A stretch of DNA of 53,926 nucleotides from Westiellopsis prolifica IICB1 (GCF_004323185.1 NZ_NAPS01000001.1:2988645-3042570); one strand, 5' to 3'; positions 24,403-34,009 are shown, counted from the first letter of the stretch. Made by a program: numbers and translations. The notes: a model not told the origin generated them from the letters alone.

Positions 24403-24945
24403 ATGATTCGACAATCTGCTTTTGGCACTGCTTTAAGTATGCTTGTCCTTGCTGGTGGGTTAACAACCACTTCACTAGGTCACACTTCAACGAAAAATTT
24501 GTTCGCCAATCAGACGTTACTGAATCCATCACCTCAGATTGCGTCTGTTGCTACTTTCAAAACAACTGATTTGGAAAAATTAGTTTTTGAGCGAATTAAT
24601 CGATATCGAGCTTCTCTGGGTCTAAAAAAACTCACTCTAAATGCAAATATCTCTAAACAAGCAAGAATTCATAGCCAAAATATGGCTAGAGGTAAAGTCC
24701 CCTTTAGCCATCAAGGATTTGAACAGCGAGTTAATGCTATTCCTATTCGCTACATAAGCGCCGCCGAAAATGTTGCTTATAATTTAGGATATAGTGACCC
24801 AGCAGCAGAAGCTATCACTGGCTGGATCAAAAGTCCTGAGCATCTAGTCAACATTAAAGGCAATTACAATCTAACTGGAATTGGTGTGGCTACCAACAAT
24901 AAAGGTGAAGTTTATTTGACACAAATTTTCATCGGTAATCGGTAA
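24403..24945 (+). CDS. Secreted CAP/SCP-domain protein
   Basis: 180 residues. The N-terminal signal peptide has a hydrophobic core (ALSMLVLAGGLTTTSLG) and a likely cleavage near residue 26. The CAP domain (about 55-180) is recognisable from VFERINRYRASLGLKKLTLN, the helix with ISKQARIHSQNMARG, the FSHQGFEQRV histidine segment, AAENVAYN, and the terminal YLTQIFIG strand. Bacterial CAP proteins are extracellular with unknown activity. It is a single gene; the downstream exonuclease begins about 100 nt later. Confidence 0.9.
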   Translation: MIRQSAFGTALSMLVLAGGLTTTSLGHTSTKNLFANQTLLNPSPQIASVATFKTTDLEKLVFERINRYRASLGLKKLTLNANISKQARIHSQNMARGKVPFSHQGFEQRVNAIPIRYISAAENVAYNLGYSDPAAEAITGWIKSPEHLVNIKGNYNLTGIGVATNNKGEVYLTQIFIGNR

Positions 24946-25043
24946 TTATTATTAGTCACTAACCACTAACCAACAACTACAATAATGTAGTGTCTGATGG
25001 GATTATTTTCTAGTAGACACTGCTTTATTTTTGTGATGATTAC

Positions 25044-25700
25044 ATGGAATTACAAGATTTTCAAGTTTGCGATCGCGACCTGAGCGACACTACTCTATCC
25101 CAATATTTACAAGCTGATGCGATGGTGCAAAGCACCCGCCTTACGGCGATCGCAGTTGATACAGAGACAATGGGATTAATACCGCAGCGCGATCGCTTGT
25201 GCTTAGTACAATTATGTAATAGCCAAGGCCAAGTAACAGCCATCCGTGTTGCTAAAGGACAAACTGAAGCTCCTAACTTAAAAAAATTACTGGAAGCAGC
25301 GAATATTGTTAAAGTGTTTCACTTTGCCCGTTTCGATGTTGCTACCTTACGTTACCATCTAGGGATTCACGTCAATCCAGTCTTCTGTACCAAAATAGCT
25401 AGTAAATTAGCTCGTACCTATACACCACGTCATGGCTTAAAAGATGTCGTGCAAGAACTAGAACAAGTAGAACTAGATAAAAGTTCCCAAAGTTCCGATT
25501 GGGGAAACGCTGATCGACTCACAGAAGCTCAACTTAGTTACGCTGCTAACGATGTCCGCTACTTGCTCAAAGTTCAGCAGAAACTGATCGCAATGCTTGA
25601 ACGAGAAGAACGTTTGCAGATCGCTCAAGAATGCTTTCAGTTTTTACCGACTATCGTTTCCCTAGATTTGTTGCAATTTAAGGATATATTTGAACATTGA
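25044..25700 (+). CDS. RNase D-like 3'-5' exonuclease (DEDDy)
   Basis: 218 residues, the exonuclease domain only, with no HRDC domain, as in short cyanobacterial RNase D-like proteins. The DEDDy residues are visible: AVDTETMG (Asp and Glu), FHFARFDVATL (Asp), and YAANDVRYLL with the catalytic Tyr and Asp. It likely trims the 3' ends of structured RNAs such as tRNA precursors. The start is ATG 25044. Tandem heptamers follow immediately after the stop. Confidence 0.93.
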   Translation: MELQDFQVCDRDLSDTTLSQYLQADAMVQSTRLTAIAVDTETMGLIPQRDRLCLVQLCNSQGQVTAIRVAKGQTEAPNLKKLLEAANIVKVFHFARFDVATLRYHLGIHVNPVFCTKIASKLARTYTPRHGLKDVVQELEQVELDKSSQSSDWGNADRLTEAQLSYAANDVRYLLKVQQKLIAMLEREERLQIAQECFQFLPTIVSLDLLQFKDIFEH

Positions 25701-25712
25701 CTTTTGTGTCAA

Positions 25713-25849
25713 TGGTCAATTGTCAATGGTCAATGGTCAATGGTCAATTGTCAATGGTTATTGTTCTTACAAAAAGAGGTAAGAGTATGAACCAAGAACT
25801 ATAAGTCCATTCAACGAATGACAAATGACCAATGACAATTGACTAAAAT
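25713..25849. repeat. GTCAATG/GACAAATG heptamer arrays
   Basis: About seven units of TCAATGG/TCAATTG at 25710-25760 and a shorter complementary-type array at 25815-25848 that touches the 3' end of the rhodanese gene. Confidence 0.85.
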
Positions 25850-26305
25850 TTATACTTCTTTTTCTGCTTGTTCTGTGTGTTCTTTCAAACGATCCACAAC
25901 ATTGTATGCACCAGAACTGGGAGGAACTTGTGCTTCTACAACACCTTCAGTTGCACCACCAATTGCTTTCCATGCAGCCAAACCACCTTTGAGTTCGGAT
26001 ACATGTTCAAAACCAGCACTTCTCAACGACTGTGCAGCTTGGGCTGTTTCTTCCTCAGTTGCACCGTAAACATAGATATCCCGACTTTTGGCGATGGTTG
26101 CTGTTGCACGATCTACCAATTCATTTAATGGCATTGGCATCGCACCTGTGATATGTCCTTGGTTGTGAGTTTGGCGATCGCGCACATCTAAAATTGTTAA
26201 TGCAGGTTCTCCCCACTCTAAACGAGATTTCAATACATGCACATCAGACTGTGCATCAATTGGGGGCTGTGAAGGAATTATATTTTCTACAAGTTTGTTA
26301 TCCAT
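25850..26305 (-). CDS. Rhodanese-homology protein lacking the catalytic cysteine
   Basis: 151 residues, one rhodanese domain (about 22-130). The fold markers LTILDVRDRQTHNQGHITGA and ELKGGLAAWKAIGG are present. The active-site loop, normally starting with Cys after the fifth strand, reads VYGATEEETAQ, so there is no sulfur-accepting Cys and sulfurtransferase activity is not expected. It may act as a binding or regulatory module. Its stop codon lies in heptamer repeat sequence. Confidence 0.88.
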   Translation of the reverse strand: MDNKLVENIIPSQPPIDAQSDVHVLKSRLEWGEPALTILDVRDRQTHNQGHITGAMPMPLNELVDRATATIAKSRDIYVYGATEEETAQAAQSLRSAGFEHVSELKGGLAAWKAIGGATEGVVEAQVPPSSGAYNVVDRLKEHTEQAEKEV

Positions 26306-26645
26306 AATTTTTCCTCATTTATTTTGATTAAGCACACTCACAAAGCCTGAGAACGCCAAGACATGAACACACACAGCGTCCTCCGGATTTGAATCTCCCT
26401 AAAGATGAGTGCAGAATTTGAGTGACTGACCAAAATGTACCCAAAAAAGCGACTAAAACTTCTCTTTCTTGAGAATGAAGCTGATGAATTTCTCTCTATC
26501 TATCTAGAGGTATATTGCTTTTTCAAAATTTGTTTTGTCAGTTTGGAAATTATTTTTGACGTTTAACCAAGACTTAATCTTTGTTAAATATAATACATTA
26601 AATTATTATGATATTAATTGCTTTACTAGATAAAACTTTACATGT
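26306..26645. other. AT-rich divergent spacer
   Basis: 340 bp between the rhodanese-like gene and the TAXI gene. A 43-codon frame (26435-26566, plus) starts at ATG and contains a run of aromatic and hydrophobic residues, but nothing supports it as a gene. No repeats or RNA genes seen. Confidence 0.45.
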
Positions 26646-28274
26646 ATGGCTATATCTAAAAATCCTCGGAATTTGGGTTTTATCAGTTTTTTTGAAAACC
26701 TTGATTCTCAATCAAAATTAGTATTTATTAGCCTTGGTTTTGCCAGCGTCGGTTTAGTCTTATTTATTATCTCGAATATAATTGTCCGCCTCACTTCACC
26801 ACAACTTACTCTTGCTGCGGGAGATCCAGAAGGAGAAAGCTATATTATTAGCGAGGCTATTCAAAAGGTCGTACAAAAAAAATCCAACATTAACATTAAA
26901 GTAGTTGCAACCGGCGGTACAACAGAAAATTTAGAAATGTTACAGACAGGAAAAGCTGAGTTAGTGACGGCTCAAGCAGATGTGATTGGGCAAGAAATGG
27001 ATATGATTGAAAGTCGTCAATCTCACTCAGCAACTTCTCAGATTCAAGCTTCTCCACGGGCTGTAGTAGTGTTGTATCAAGATTTGTTCCAGTTAGTCGT
27101 CAGAGATCCAAATATTAAGAGCTTTGAACAATTGCGGGGTAAAACAATTGCTTTACCTGCTAAAGGTGGACAATATAAATCTTTTTTGAAAATTGCAGAA
27201 CATTATGGTTTGGTGAAACAAGATAAACCAGATGTAATAATTTCAGGTTTACAAAGTAAATATTACGATGATCGGCAAGCAGAGGAAGACTTTAAATCAA
27301 AAAGAGCAGATGCGTTGTTTCGTGTCCGCGCTTTAGGTAATCTTGGTATTGCCAAGCTCGTCCAAGATCAAGATGGGCGCTTGTTAGCAATTGCTCAAGC
27401 ACAAGCAATGAAAATCAAGTATCCTGCTTTTGAAAATGCGAAAATTCCCCAAGGAGCATACAGGGGTAATCCACCTATGCCATTGACTGAATTAGATACA
27501 GTCGCTATAGATCGGCTAATGGTGGCTAGCGAAAAAATCGATGACAATGTAATTCGAGAAATAACACGCATTATATTTGAAAATCGTCAAGAAATAGCAG
27601 ATGCGATCGCGGAAAGTCATGCCGAAGTCAAACCTTTAGTTGCTAGTATTACACGTCCCAGAGATAATGATGGTACAGGTATACCAATTCATCCAGGTGC
27701 GATCGCTTTTTACGAACGAGACAAACCATCTTTTGTCCAAGAAAATGCAGATTTTTTAGCCTTAATTTTAACAACTTTCTTACTAGTAGCTTCTTGGTTA
27801 CGACAACTGAAATTATGGGTTGAACGTAGGAAAAAAGATAAAGCGGATGACTATATTAATACGGCTATCAAATTAATGGATAAAGGTATAGGTAAGCTAG
27901 AAGATAGACAAAAACAACTAGATCATACTTTTAAAAATGCTGCTGAGGCTTTAATCGCCGAAAGAATTTCTCAAGAATCATTTCGTACTTTTAATGAAGC
28001 TTATAAAACTACAAGAGAAGCAATAGAAAGGGAAAAAGAAATTTCCTATCAAGAAATAGAGCAAAAACAAAGAGAAATTTCTGCGGAGTATATTAAGGCA
28101 GTCGTAGTATTATTACAAGATAAAACCGTCAGCAAAGATTTACTACACAAAGAATTAGACCAAATTCTCGAACAAGTAGCCAGTGATTTGATTGCTGAAC
28201 AGATTTCTCAAGAATCCTATCGAACTTTTGTGGAAGCATATAAAATTACCAAAGATGCGATTGAACAGAAATAA
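26646..28274 (+). CDS. Membrane-tethered TAXI-type solute-binding protein with cytoplasmic coiled coil
   Basis: 542 residues. TM1 (about 25-49) precedes a TAXI/NMT1-type periplasmic binding domain (about 52-350), marked by LTLAAGDPEGESYIISEAIQ, VVATGGTTENLEMLQTGKAE and LRGKTIALPAKGGQYKSFL. TM2 (about 368-388) is followed by a basic linker and a charged coiled coil (395-542) with an internal duplication: LIAERISQESFRTFNEAYK (437-455) and LIAEQISQESYRTFVEAYK (515-533). No TRAP permease subunits are adjacent. Two membrane spans around a ligand-binding domain with a cytoplasmic tail look like a receptor rather than a transport subunit. The function is unknown. Confidence 0.85.
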   Translation: MAISKNPRNLGFISFFENLDSQSKLVFISLGFASVGLVLFIISNIIVRLTSPQLTLAAGDPEGESYIISEAIQKVVQKKSNINIKVVATGGTTENLEMLQTGKAELVTAQADVIGQEMDMIESRQSHSATSQIQASPRAVVVLYQDLFQLVVRDPNIKSFEQLRGKTIALPAKGGQYKSFLKIAEHYGLVKQDKPDVIISGLQSKYYDDRQAEEDFKSKRADALFRVRALGNLGIAKLVQDQDGRLLAIAQAQAMKIKYPAFENAKIPQGAYRGNPPMPLTELDTVAIDRLMVASEKIDDNVIREITRIIFENRQEIADAIAESHAEVKPLVASITRPRDNDGTGIPIHPGAIAFYERDKPSFVQENADFLALILTTFLLVASWLRQLKLWVERRKKDKADDYINTAIKLMDKGIGKLEDRQKQLDHTFKNAAEALIAERISQESFRTFNEAYKTTREAIEREKEISYQEIEQKQREISAEYIKAVVVLLQDKTVSKDLLHKELDQILEQVASDLIAEQISQESYRTFVEAYKITKDAIEQK

Positions 28275-28299
28275 TGAGATCGGCATAAATAAATTAATA

Positions 28300-28326
28300 A
28301 AAAAGGTGGCTTTTCAACCACCTTGA
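28300..28326 (-). terminator. Rho-independent terminator for the gene at 28349-28864
   Basis: On the minus strand CAAGGTGG and CCACCTT form a stem with loop TTGAAAAG, followed by a T-rich tract (TTTTTATT). It lies 23 nt after the stop of the minus-strand gene. On the plus strand it could also weakly terminate the TAXI gene. Confidence 0.75.
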
Positions 28327-28348
28327 CAAAAAATCAATTCAAAAACTT

Positions 28349-28864
28349 TTAAGTCAATACAAAATCAACATCACTTGTTCCACTAGTTTCAGATTTTCCA
28401 GAACGCAATTGTTGATTATTCACTTCCACAGCAAAAGGTGTGCTGTCTAAATTCAGATTGTAGTCAGTTTTATCATTGGTATACCCAACACTGGCGATCA
28501 TCTTCCGACCTTGATCAGTGTAGAGAAAAGCCAACATTTGATTTTTTTGTTGCTTATTGTCGTATGCCCAAATGACCATATATTGATTGTTTTCATAATC
28601 AAATATTTTAGGTGGTCGATTTGGGACGTAACGTCCTGCTTCACCAAAACTTTTGTCTAGAAAATCTTGTACAGAGTTAGTTTCTACAGTTGCATAAGCA
28701 ACTTCTTGGGGAGACGTAGCTACAGCATCACCTTGACTCTCATCAACAACTTCCTCCTTCCCACGATTGCGGAAATAGTCTACCGCGGCTTTAGTTCCAA
28801 TAGCACCAACAGCAGCAATTCCAGTACCGATGAGTATGTTGCGAAGTTTATTATTATTCATCAT
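28349..28864 (-). CDS. Hypothetical protein with N-terminal membrane segment
   Basis: 171 residues of unrecognised family. A hydrophobic, glycine/alanine-rich N-terminal segment (about 9-27, ILIGTGIAAVGAIGTKAAV) is a single membrane anchor or signal. A linker rich in Glu/Asp/Ser follows, then a globular domain (about 65-170) with alternating strands (NQYMVIWAYD, MLAFLYTD, KMIASVGYT). There are two consecutive ATG starts. It is convergent with the TAXI gene and probably monocistronic, given the terminator at its 3' end. No function can be assigned. Confidence 0.7.
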   Translation of the reverse strand: MMNNNKLRNILIGTGIAAVGAIGTKAAVDYFRNRGKEEVVDESQGDAVATSPQEVAYATVETNSVQDFLDKSFGEAGRYVPNRPPKIFDYENNQYMVIWAYDNKQQKNQMLAFLYTDQGRKMIASVGYTNDKTDYNLNLDSTPFAVEVNNQQLRSGKSETSGTSDVDFVLT

Positions 28865-28948
28865 TGATTGTGAATGTTAAAAACACCACAGATAATAGTC
28901 AAGGGTCAAGGGTCAATAGTCAAGATTTGATTGTTGATTTGTGGTTAA

Positions 28949-30052
28949 TTATTTAATTTTGAATTTTGAATTGTTTTGTCTCCTCACCCTTGCTAATTCA
29001 CCTGCTAAGTTGATCGCTGCTTTCATGCTGGTTGCATCAGCAATTCCCTTACCTGCAATATCAAACGCTGTACCATGATCTGGCGATGTACGAATAAAAG
29101 GTAGACCGATAGATGTATTAACAGCCCGGTCAAATGCCATTAACTTGACCGGAATTAGACCTTGGTCGTGATAAAGTGCCAGGTAAGCGTCTGCGGCTTT
29201 GGTTGAGTCAACGCCACCGTACCAAGCTTTACCTGGCTCAACCCACATTGTATCGGGCGGAATTGGGCCATTTAGTTGCCATTGGGGACGTTTTTGCCGT
29301 TCTTGTTCTAGCCAGGGAATAATTTTATCTAATTCTTCATGTCCGAGTTGTCCCTGTTCACCGCTGTGGGGATTTAAACCCGCGATCGCAATTCTGCCAC
29401 TATCAAGACCAAAATCTTTTTCTAAACATTCCACCAGTAAATCGAGTTTTTTTGTCAGCAACTCTGGTGTTAATGCTTCAGGTACTTGACATAAAGGTAT
29501 ATGTGTAGTAACAAGTAAACACCGTAGTGTCCAACTTGTGTGGGGCGATCGCGCTACGAACAACATGCCAAATTTATCTGTACCTGACTTTTCGGCTAAA
29601 AGTTCTGTTTGGCCTGGATAATCATATCCTGCTGCTTTCCAAGCAGATTTGGCAATCGGAGCAGTCACGATCGCATCAAATTCACCTTTTTGAGTACAGG
29701 CGATCGCACGTTCCATGTAGGCGAAACTAGCTGCACCACTGGCTGCATTACCTGTCCCCATCACAATTTCGCGTTTCATTTCTTCTTCTAACGGTACATC
29801 CAGAATTGATAAATTTTCTGGATTCGCTAGAGGTACTAAATTCCCACTGACAAGAACCCTAGTATAGTTTTCCAAAAGTAAATCTTGGCTACCCACAATC
29901 GTCACATCAAAATTTTTGCTCAGTTCTGGATCTGCCAAAGCTTTTAGTATCACTTCTGGTCCGATTCCGCTTGGATCTCCCAAGGTTAGCGCTAGGCGTG
30001 GGCGATGTTGTAATGGTGATCTGAGGTTTTTTTGCTCGGACTGAGACATCAT
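28949..30052 (-). CDS. pdxA: 4-hydroxythreonine-4-phosphate dehydrogenase
   Basis: 367 residues from ATG 30052; an upstream in-frame GTG (30082) would add ten poorly matching residues. Family blocks: [20 protein letters not shown] (N-terminal), [33 protein letters not shown] and the C-terminal [18 protein letters not shown] with the metal-binding His and Asp. PdxA oxidises 4-phosphohydroxy-L-threonine with NAD in pyridoxal 5'-phosphate synthesis in the cytoplasm. Single gene; no pdxJ nearby. Confidence 0.96.
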   Translation of the reverse strand: MMSQSEQKNLRSPLQHRPRLALTLGDPSGIGPEVILKALADPELSKNFDVTIVGSQDLLLENYTRVLVSGNLVPLANPENLSILDVPLEEEMKREIVMGTGNAASGAASFAYMERAIACTQKGEFDAIVTAPIAKSAWKAAGYDYPGQTELLAEKSGTDKFGMLFVARSPHTSWTLRCLLVTTHIPLCQVPEALTPELLTKKLDLLVECLEKDFGLDSGRIAIAGLNPHSGEQGQLGHEELDKIIPWLEQERQKRPQWQLNGPIPPDTMWVEPGKAWYGGVDSTKAADAYLALYHDQGLIPVKLMAFDRAVNTSIGLPFIRTSPDHGTAFDIAGKGIADATSMKAAINLAGELARVRRQNNSKFKIK

Positions 30053-30359
30053 ATAAATGATTTTCTTAACACAGCTTGTCACTTTCCTTCATTAAAACCG
30101 CCTCAATGCGATAATGTTAAGTGTCACCCAACAAAGGAAAATGGAGTATAACAAATAGCAGCACTTGCTTTGTGGCTGTCTACACAAATAATCACCAAAG
30201 CAAGCAAGACATACTATGTTATTCTGCTTTATTTTTATAGGTTAATCTGAGAACCTGTGTCACAATACTTCATATTAGTTTAATTCTAACAGCAGTTCTA
30301 AAAGGCTCTGGTAGACTTAACTTAATTCAACAATTTGTAAAAAAGGAGAACTACAACAA
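30053..30359. other. Divergent spacer upstream of petM
   Basis: About 307 bp between pdxA (minus) and petM (plus). A foldback (CTTGCTTTG near 30168 and CAAAGCAAG near 30197) is visible, and an AAAAGGAG Shine-Dalgarno lies 11 nt before the petM ATG. No other gene seen. Confidence 0.55.
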
Positions 30360-30467
30360 ATGGGCGGCGAAATGTTCAATGCAGCTCTACTATCCTTTGG
30401 CTTAATTTTTGTAGGCTGGGCTTTAGGTGCGTTGTTGCTAAAAGTCCAGGGTGCAGAAGAAGAATAA
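30360..30467 (+). CDS. petM: Cytochrome b6f complex subunit PetM (subunit VII)
   Basis: A 35-residue protein from ATG 30360, preceded by AAGGAG. The sequence [20 protein letters not shown] continues to an acidic GAEEE C-terminus. This single transmembrane helix (about 7-27) is characteristic of cyanobacterial PetM. It is a small structural subunit of the thylakoid cytochrome b6f complex. It lies 147 nt upstream of ycf39 on the same strand. Its length makes it easy to miss in automatic calls. Confidence 0.95.
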   Translation: MGGEMFNAALLSFGLIFVGWALGALLLKVQGAEEE

Positions 30468-30614
30468 TTCTTTGAGTTGAAATTTTTACCAGACCGAGAG
30501 GCTTTGCTGTAGTCTCTCGCTCCAGTCATAATGAAAAAAATGTAAACTTTTGTTTGCTCATCTAATTCTGTTAAGATTTTATTCATAAAACTTTAAGTTT
30601 CGCAAAAAACCCTC

Positions 30615-31598
30615 ATGACATTATTAATTGTCGGTGCCACTGGCACCTTGGGAAGACAAGTGGCTCGTCGTGCCATCGATGAGGGGTATAAAGTACGTTG
30701 TCTTGTCCGGAGTGCTAAGAAAGCCGCATTTCTCAAAGAGTGGGGTGCGGAACTTGTACCGGGAGACCTGTGCTACCCCCAGACATTAAAAGCTGCATTA
30801 GAAGGTGTTACTGCCGTAATTGATGCGGCTACATCTCGTCCTACCGATTCATTAAGTATTAAAAAAGTGGACTGGGAGGGCAAGGTATCCTTAATTCAAG
30901 CATGTTTAGCAGCAGGTATAGAGCGTTTTATATTCTTCTCCATACTGGATGCCGACAAATACCCAGAAGTCCCACTGATGGAAATTAAGCGGTGTACAGA
31001 AATTTATTTGGCAGAATCGGGCTTAAACTATACCACCTTACAATTAGCCGGCTTTATGCAGGGCTTAATTGGTCAATATGGAATCCCCATTTTAGAAAAT
31101 CAGCCAGTTTGGGTAACAGGTGAATCTTCACCCATAGCCTACATGGACACTCAGGATATAGCTAAATTTGCAGTTCGAGCATTAAGTGTACCAGAAACTG
31201 AAAAGCGGACTTTCCCAGTTGTGGGTACTCGTGCTTGGAGTGCAGAAGAAATAATTAGCTTGTGCGAACGCTTATCAGGCAGAGAAGCTAGAGTAACACG
31301 GATGCCAATTAATTTACTGCGTACTGTCCGTAAAATGCTCCGCTTCTTCCAGTGGGGATGGAATGTAGCAGACAGGCTAGCATTTACAGAAGTACTCGCA
31401 AGTGGTAAACCTCTCAACGCTTCGATGAATGAAGCATACCAGGTTTTTGGCTTTGATTCCAAAGACACCACAACCCTAGAAAGCTACTTGCAAGAGTACT
31501 TCAATCGCATTATGAAGAAACTGAAAGAGCTAGATTACGAGAAAAATAAAAAGAAAAAAGACAAAAAAACTCCTTTTAAAAAAGTCAATAGTCAATAG
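30615..31598 (+). CDS. ycf39: Ycf39-type atypical short-chain dehydrogenase, photosystem II assembly factor
   Basis: 327 residues. The N-terminal Rossmann motif LLIVGATGTLGRQVARRAI (3-21) is followed by NmrA-like blocks (RPTDSLSIKKVDWEGKVSLI, FFSILDADKYPEVPLMEIK, AESGLNYTTLQLAGFMQGLI). Ycf39 homologues act with high-light-inducible proteins in chlorophyll delivery to nascent D1. The catalytic YxxxK of true reductases is not evident, fitting an assembly role. The C-terminus is a Lys-rich tail, and its last residues (VNSQ and stop) are encoded by GTCAATA heptamers. Downstream of petM on the same strand. Confidence 0.93.
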   Translation: MTLLIVGATGTLGRQVARRAIDEGYKVRCLVRSAKKAAFLKEWGAELVPGDLCYPQTLKAALEGVTAVIDAATSRPTDSLSIKKVDWEGKVSLIQACLAAGIERFIFFSILDADKYPEVPLMEIKRCTEIYLAESGLNYTTLQLAGFMQGLIGQYGIPILENQPVWVTGESSPIAYMDTQDIAKFAVRALSVPETEKRTFPVVGTRAWSAEEIISLCERLSGREARVTRMPINLLRTVRKMLRFFQWGWNVADRLAFTEVLASGKPLNASMNEAYQVFGFDSKDTTTLESYLQEYFNRIMKKLKELDYEKNKKKKDKKTPFKKVNSQ

Positions 31599-31696
31599 TC
31601 AATAGTCAATGGTCAATGGTCAATGGTCAAAAGCTATTAACAAAAGTCTAATTACCAATGACAATTGTACAGACGCCAGGAACACCGCGTCTGTAC
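31585..31696. repeat. GTCAATA/GTCAATG heptamers and GTACAGACGC palindrome
   Basis: About seven heptamers at 31585-31630 overlap the ycf39 stop codon. GTACAGACGC (31667-31676) and GCGTCTGTAC (31687-31696) form a palindrome of the dispersed family. Confidence 0.85.
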
Positions 31697-31770
31697 TAAT
31701 GACTAAATTGACCAAAGTATGTCACGATTAACATAATAAAGAGCAGTGCCTAAAGATTGGATATTTGAGT

Positions 31771-32688
31771 GTGCCGAAAGTAGGCATTATCTACAACGAC
31801 GTTAAACCGATAGCCGGTCGCGTCGCTATTGAACTTAAAGAAAAGTTCACCGCCCACGGTTGGGATGTCTGCATCACAACTGGTATCGGTGGCATGTTGG
31901 GCTACTCTACCCCAGAAAGTCCTATATGTCACACACCTATTGAGGGTTTGACACCTCCTGGTTTCGACCCAGAAACAAAATTTGCTGTCGTGCTAGGGGG
32001 AGATGGCACAGTCTTGGCAGCATCCCGTTTAGTTGCTTGTAGTGGTATCCCCATGCTCACTGTAAATACAGGTCACATGGGATTTTTGACGGAAACTTAC
32101 CTCAATCAGCTACCTCAAGCAATAGATCAACTAATCGCGGATAAGTATGAAATCGAAGAACGAGCAATGCTCACTGTCAGAGTGTTTCGGGGAGATTCAA
32201 TCCTGTGGGAAGCCCTCTGTTTGAATGAAATGGTGTTACATCGAGAACCATTGACCTCGATGTGTCATTTTGAAATTGCAGTGGGTCGTCACGCACCAGT
32301 TGATATTGCTGCTGATGGTGTGATTATTTCTACACCAACAGGTTCTACTGCTTATTCATTGAGTGCTGGGGGTCCGGTTGTAATTCCGGGTGTACCTGCA
32401 TTACAGCTAGTGCCTATTTGTCCCCATTCTTTGGCATCAAGGGCATTAGTATTTCCTGATACAGAACCAGTCAACATTTACCCAGTCAATACTCCTCGAT
32501 TGGTAATGGTAGTTGATGGTAATGGCGGGTGTTATGTTTTGCCAGACGATCGCGTAAACGTAGAGCGATCGCAATACTGTGCTAAATTTATTCGCCTGCA
32601 ATCGCCAGAATTTTTCCGAGTTCTCAGGGAAAAACTAGGTTGGGGTCTGCCACATATTGCTAAACCAACCTCAGTGGAGTTGCCGTAA
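31771..32688 (+). CDS. nadK: NAD(+) kinase
   Basis: 305 residues from GTG 31771 (product begins [10 protein letters not shown] as in other cyanobacterial NadKs); a TTG six bases upstream is the alternative. Motifs: [11 protein letters not shown] (about 76-86) for ATP/polyphosphate binding, [10 protein letters not shown] (about 99-108), [24 protein letters not shown] (split over about 186-209), and a conserved C-terminal basic region. It phosphorylates NAD to NADP in the cytoplasm. Cyanobacteria usually have two such enzymes; which of the two this is cannot be decided here. Confidence 0.95.
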   Translation: MPKVGIIYNDVKPIAGRVAIELKEKFTAHGWDVCITTGIGGMLGYSTPESPICHTPIEGLTPPGFDPETKFAVVLGGDGTVLAASRLVACSGIPMLTVNTGHMGFLTETYLNQLPQAIDQLIADKYEIEERAMLTVRVFRGDSILWEALCLNEMVLHREPLTSMCHFEIAVGRHAPVDIAADGVIISTPTGSTAYSLSAGGPVVIPGVPALQLVPICPHSLASRALVFPDTEPVNIYPVNTPRLVMVVDGNGGCYVLPDDRVNVERSQYCAKFIRLQSPEFFRVLREKLGWGLPHIAKPTSVELP

Positions 32689-33251
32689 TCGGGGATCGGG
32701 GAAAGGGGATTGGGGATTGGGGAAGGTAGGGGTCCCCTTTGGGGATAATGGGAAGGTGGGGTCCCCTTTGGGGAACTCGGGGCCCCCACTCCCCCAAGGG
32801 AGTGGGGATTAGGGGCGAAGGGGTAACGGGGATCGGGGAAATGGGGAGATAATTATTGACCAATCATTCCTTGATGGTACAAGAAAGCAGACCCTTCCGT
32901 GGAATAAATCGAAAATCCAACATCCAAAATCCTCAACAAGAAAGCAGACCCGTCCGTGGGGTCAATCCAAAATCCAAAATCCTGTTAGAGGATGACCATT
33001 ACCCATTACCCATTACCCCAAATATTAAACTAGAGATTAAATTTTCTGCATATAGAGTTTTTTATTGCTAAAGCTATAGTTTGACGTGCTACAAAATTTG
33101 GAATAGCGTGTCAGTTCAGGATAATCTTAATCACTCTCAACGTATTAATTACGCTACTATCCTGATCTACAAACGTTCATTAGAACATTTGTATAAATCC
33201 AAAATCTAAAATCCAAAATCTAAAATCTAAAATCTAAAATCCAAAATCCAT
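32689..33251. repeat. 563-bp repeat-dominated spacer
   Basis: No gene supported. Left: GGGGATCGGGGAAA/GGGGATT STRRs and two copies of GGGTCCCCTTTGGGGA (32725-32780). Middle: a roughly 57-bp tandem duplication (32881-32937 and 32938-32990) containing AGACCC-KTCCGTGG, part of which recurs inverted at 40398-40424. Right: AAAATCT/AAAATCC heptamers (33196-33249), which end 2 bp before the start codon of the response regulator. Confidence 0.85.
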
Positions 33252-33938
33252 ATGACGCTTGCTCACAACCCCTGTGTTTTGGTGATTGAAAGCGACGAGA
33301 GTTTGGCTCATCAGATCGCTTTTGATTTAAAAGAATCTGGCTATGATTCTGTTGTGGCTCATGATGGGGTGAACGGTTTGCAACAAAGCCGTGATCGCCA
33401 ACCAGCTTTAGTTGTGATTGACCGGATGCTGGCAGGAGAATCTGGACTGTCTTTGTGTAAAAATCTGAGAACCACAGGAGTGCGATCGCCTGTGCTGGTC
33501 TTAATGGCACGGGATACAGTTGATGACCGGATAGCTTGCCTAGAAGCAGGAGCTGATGACTATTTTCTTAAACCTTACCGTTCGGAAGATTTTTTAAACT
33601 TAATTCGCCTCTACTTAAAACCTGATGTAGACACCACAGAACAGTTACGTTTTGCCGATTTGGTTTTAGACCTCGCTACCCGTCGCGCTATTTATAATGG
33701 ACGGGCGATCGACTTAACAATGAAAGAATTTGAATTACTAAAATATCTGATGGAACATCCGCGCGAAGTCCTAACCCGCGAACAAATTTTGGAAAATGTT
33801 TGGGGTTATGACTTCATGGGTGAATCAAATGTGATAGAAGTATATATTCGTTACCTACGTTTAAAAATAGAAGACGAAGGACAAAAGCGCCTAATTCAAA
33901 CAGTGCGCGGTGTCGGTTATGTCTTGAGAGAATCTTAG
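33252..33938 (+). CDS. OmpR-family response regulator (NblR-like)
   Basis: 228 residues. The receiver domain (about 8-122) has the phospho-acceptor Asp57 in LVVIDRMLAGESGL and the conserved Lys in YFLKPY (about 107). The acidic pocket reads IESDE rather than the usual DD pair, a variation also seen in NblR-type regulators. The C-terminal winged helix (about 132-226) contains LTMKEFELLKYLMEHPREVL and TVRGVGYVLRES. NblR regulates phycobilisome degradation and stress survival; assignment here rests on general resemblance. No sensor kinase is adjacent. A heptamer array abuts the start. Confidence 0.88.
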   Translation: MTLAHNPCVLVIESDESLAHQIAFDLKESGYDSVVAHDGVNGLQQSRDRQPALVVIDRMLAGESGLSLCKNLRTTGVRSPVLVLMARDTVDDRIACLEAGADDYFLKPYRSEDFLNLIRLYLKPDVDTTEQLRFADLVLDLATRRAIYNGRAIDLTMKEFELLKYLMEHPREVLTREQILENVWGYDFMGESNVIEVYIRYLRLKIEDEGQKRLIQTVRGVGYVLRES

Positions 33939-34009
33939 TTACCAGTTACCAGTTATCAGTTATCAAATTCAATAACTTACTGTTAAAAGTTCCCTATCTA
34001 CTGACCAAG

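Noticed and set aside
26435-26566. 43-codon frame upstream of the TAXI gene
   Set aside because: Hydrophobic/aromatic composition typical of AT-rich spacer DNA, with no Shine-Dalgarno and no family resemblance.
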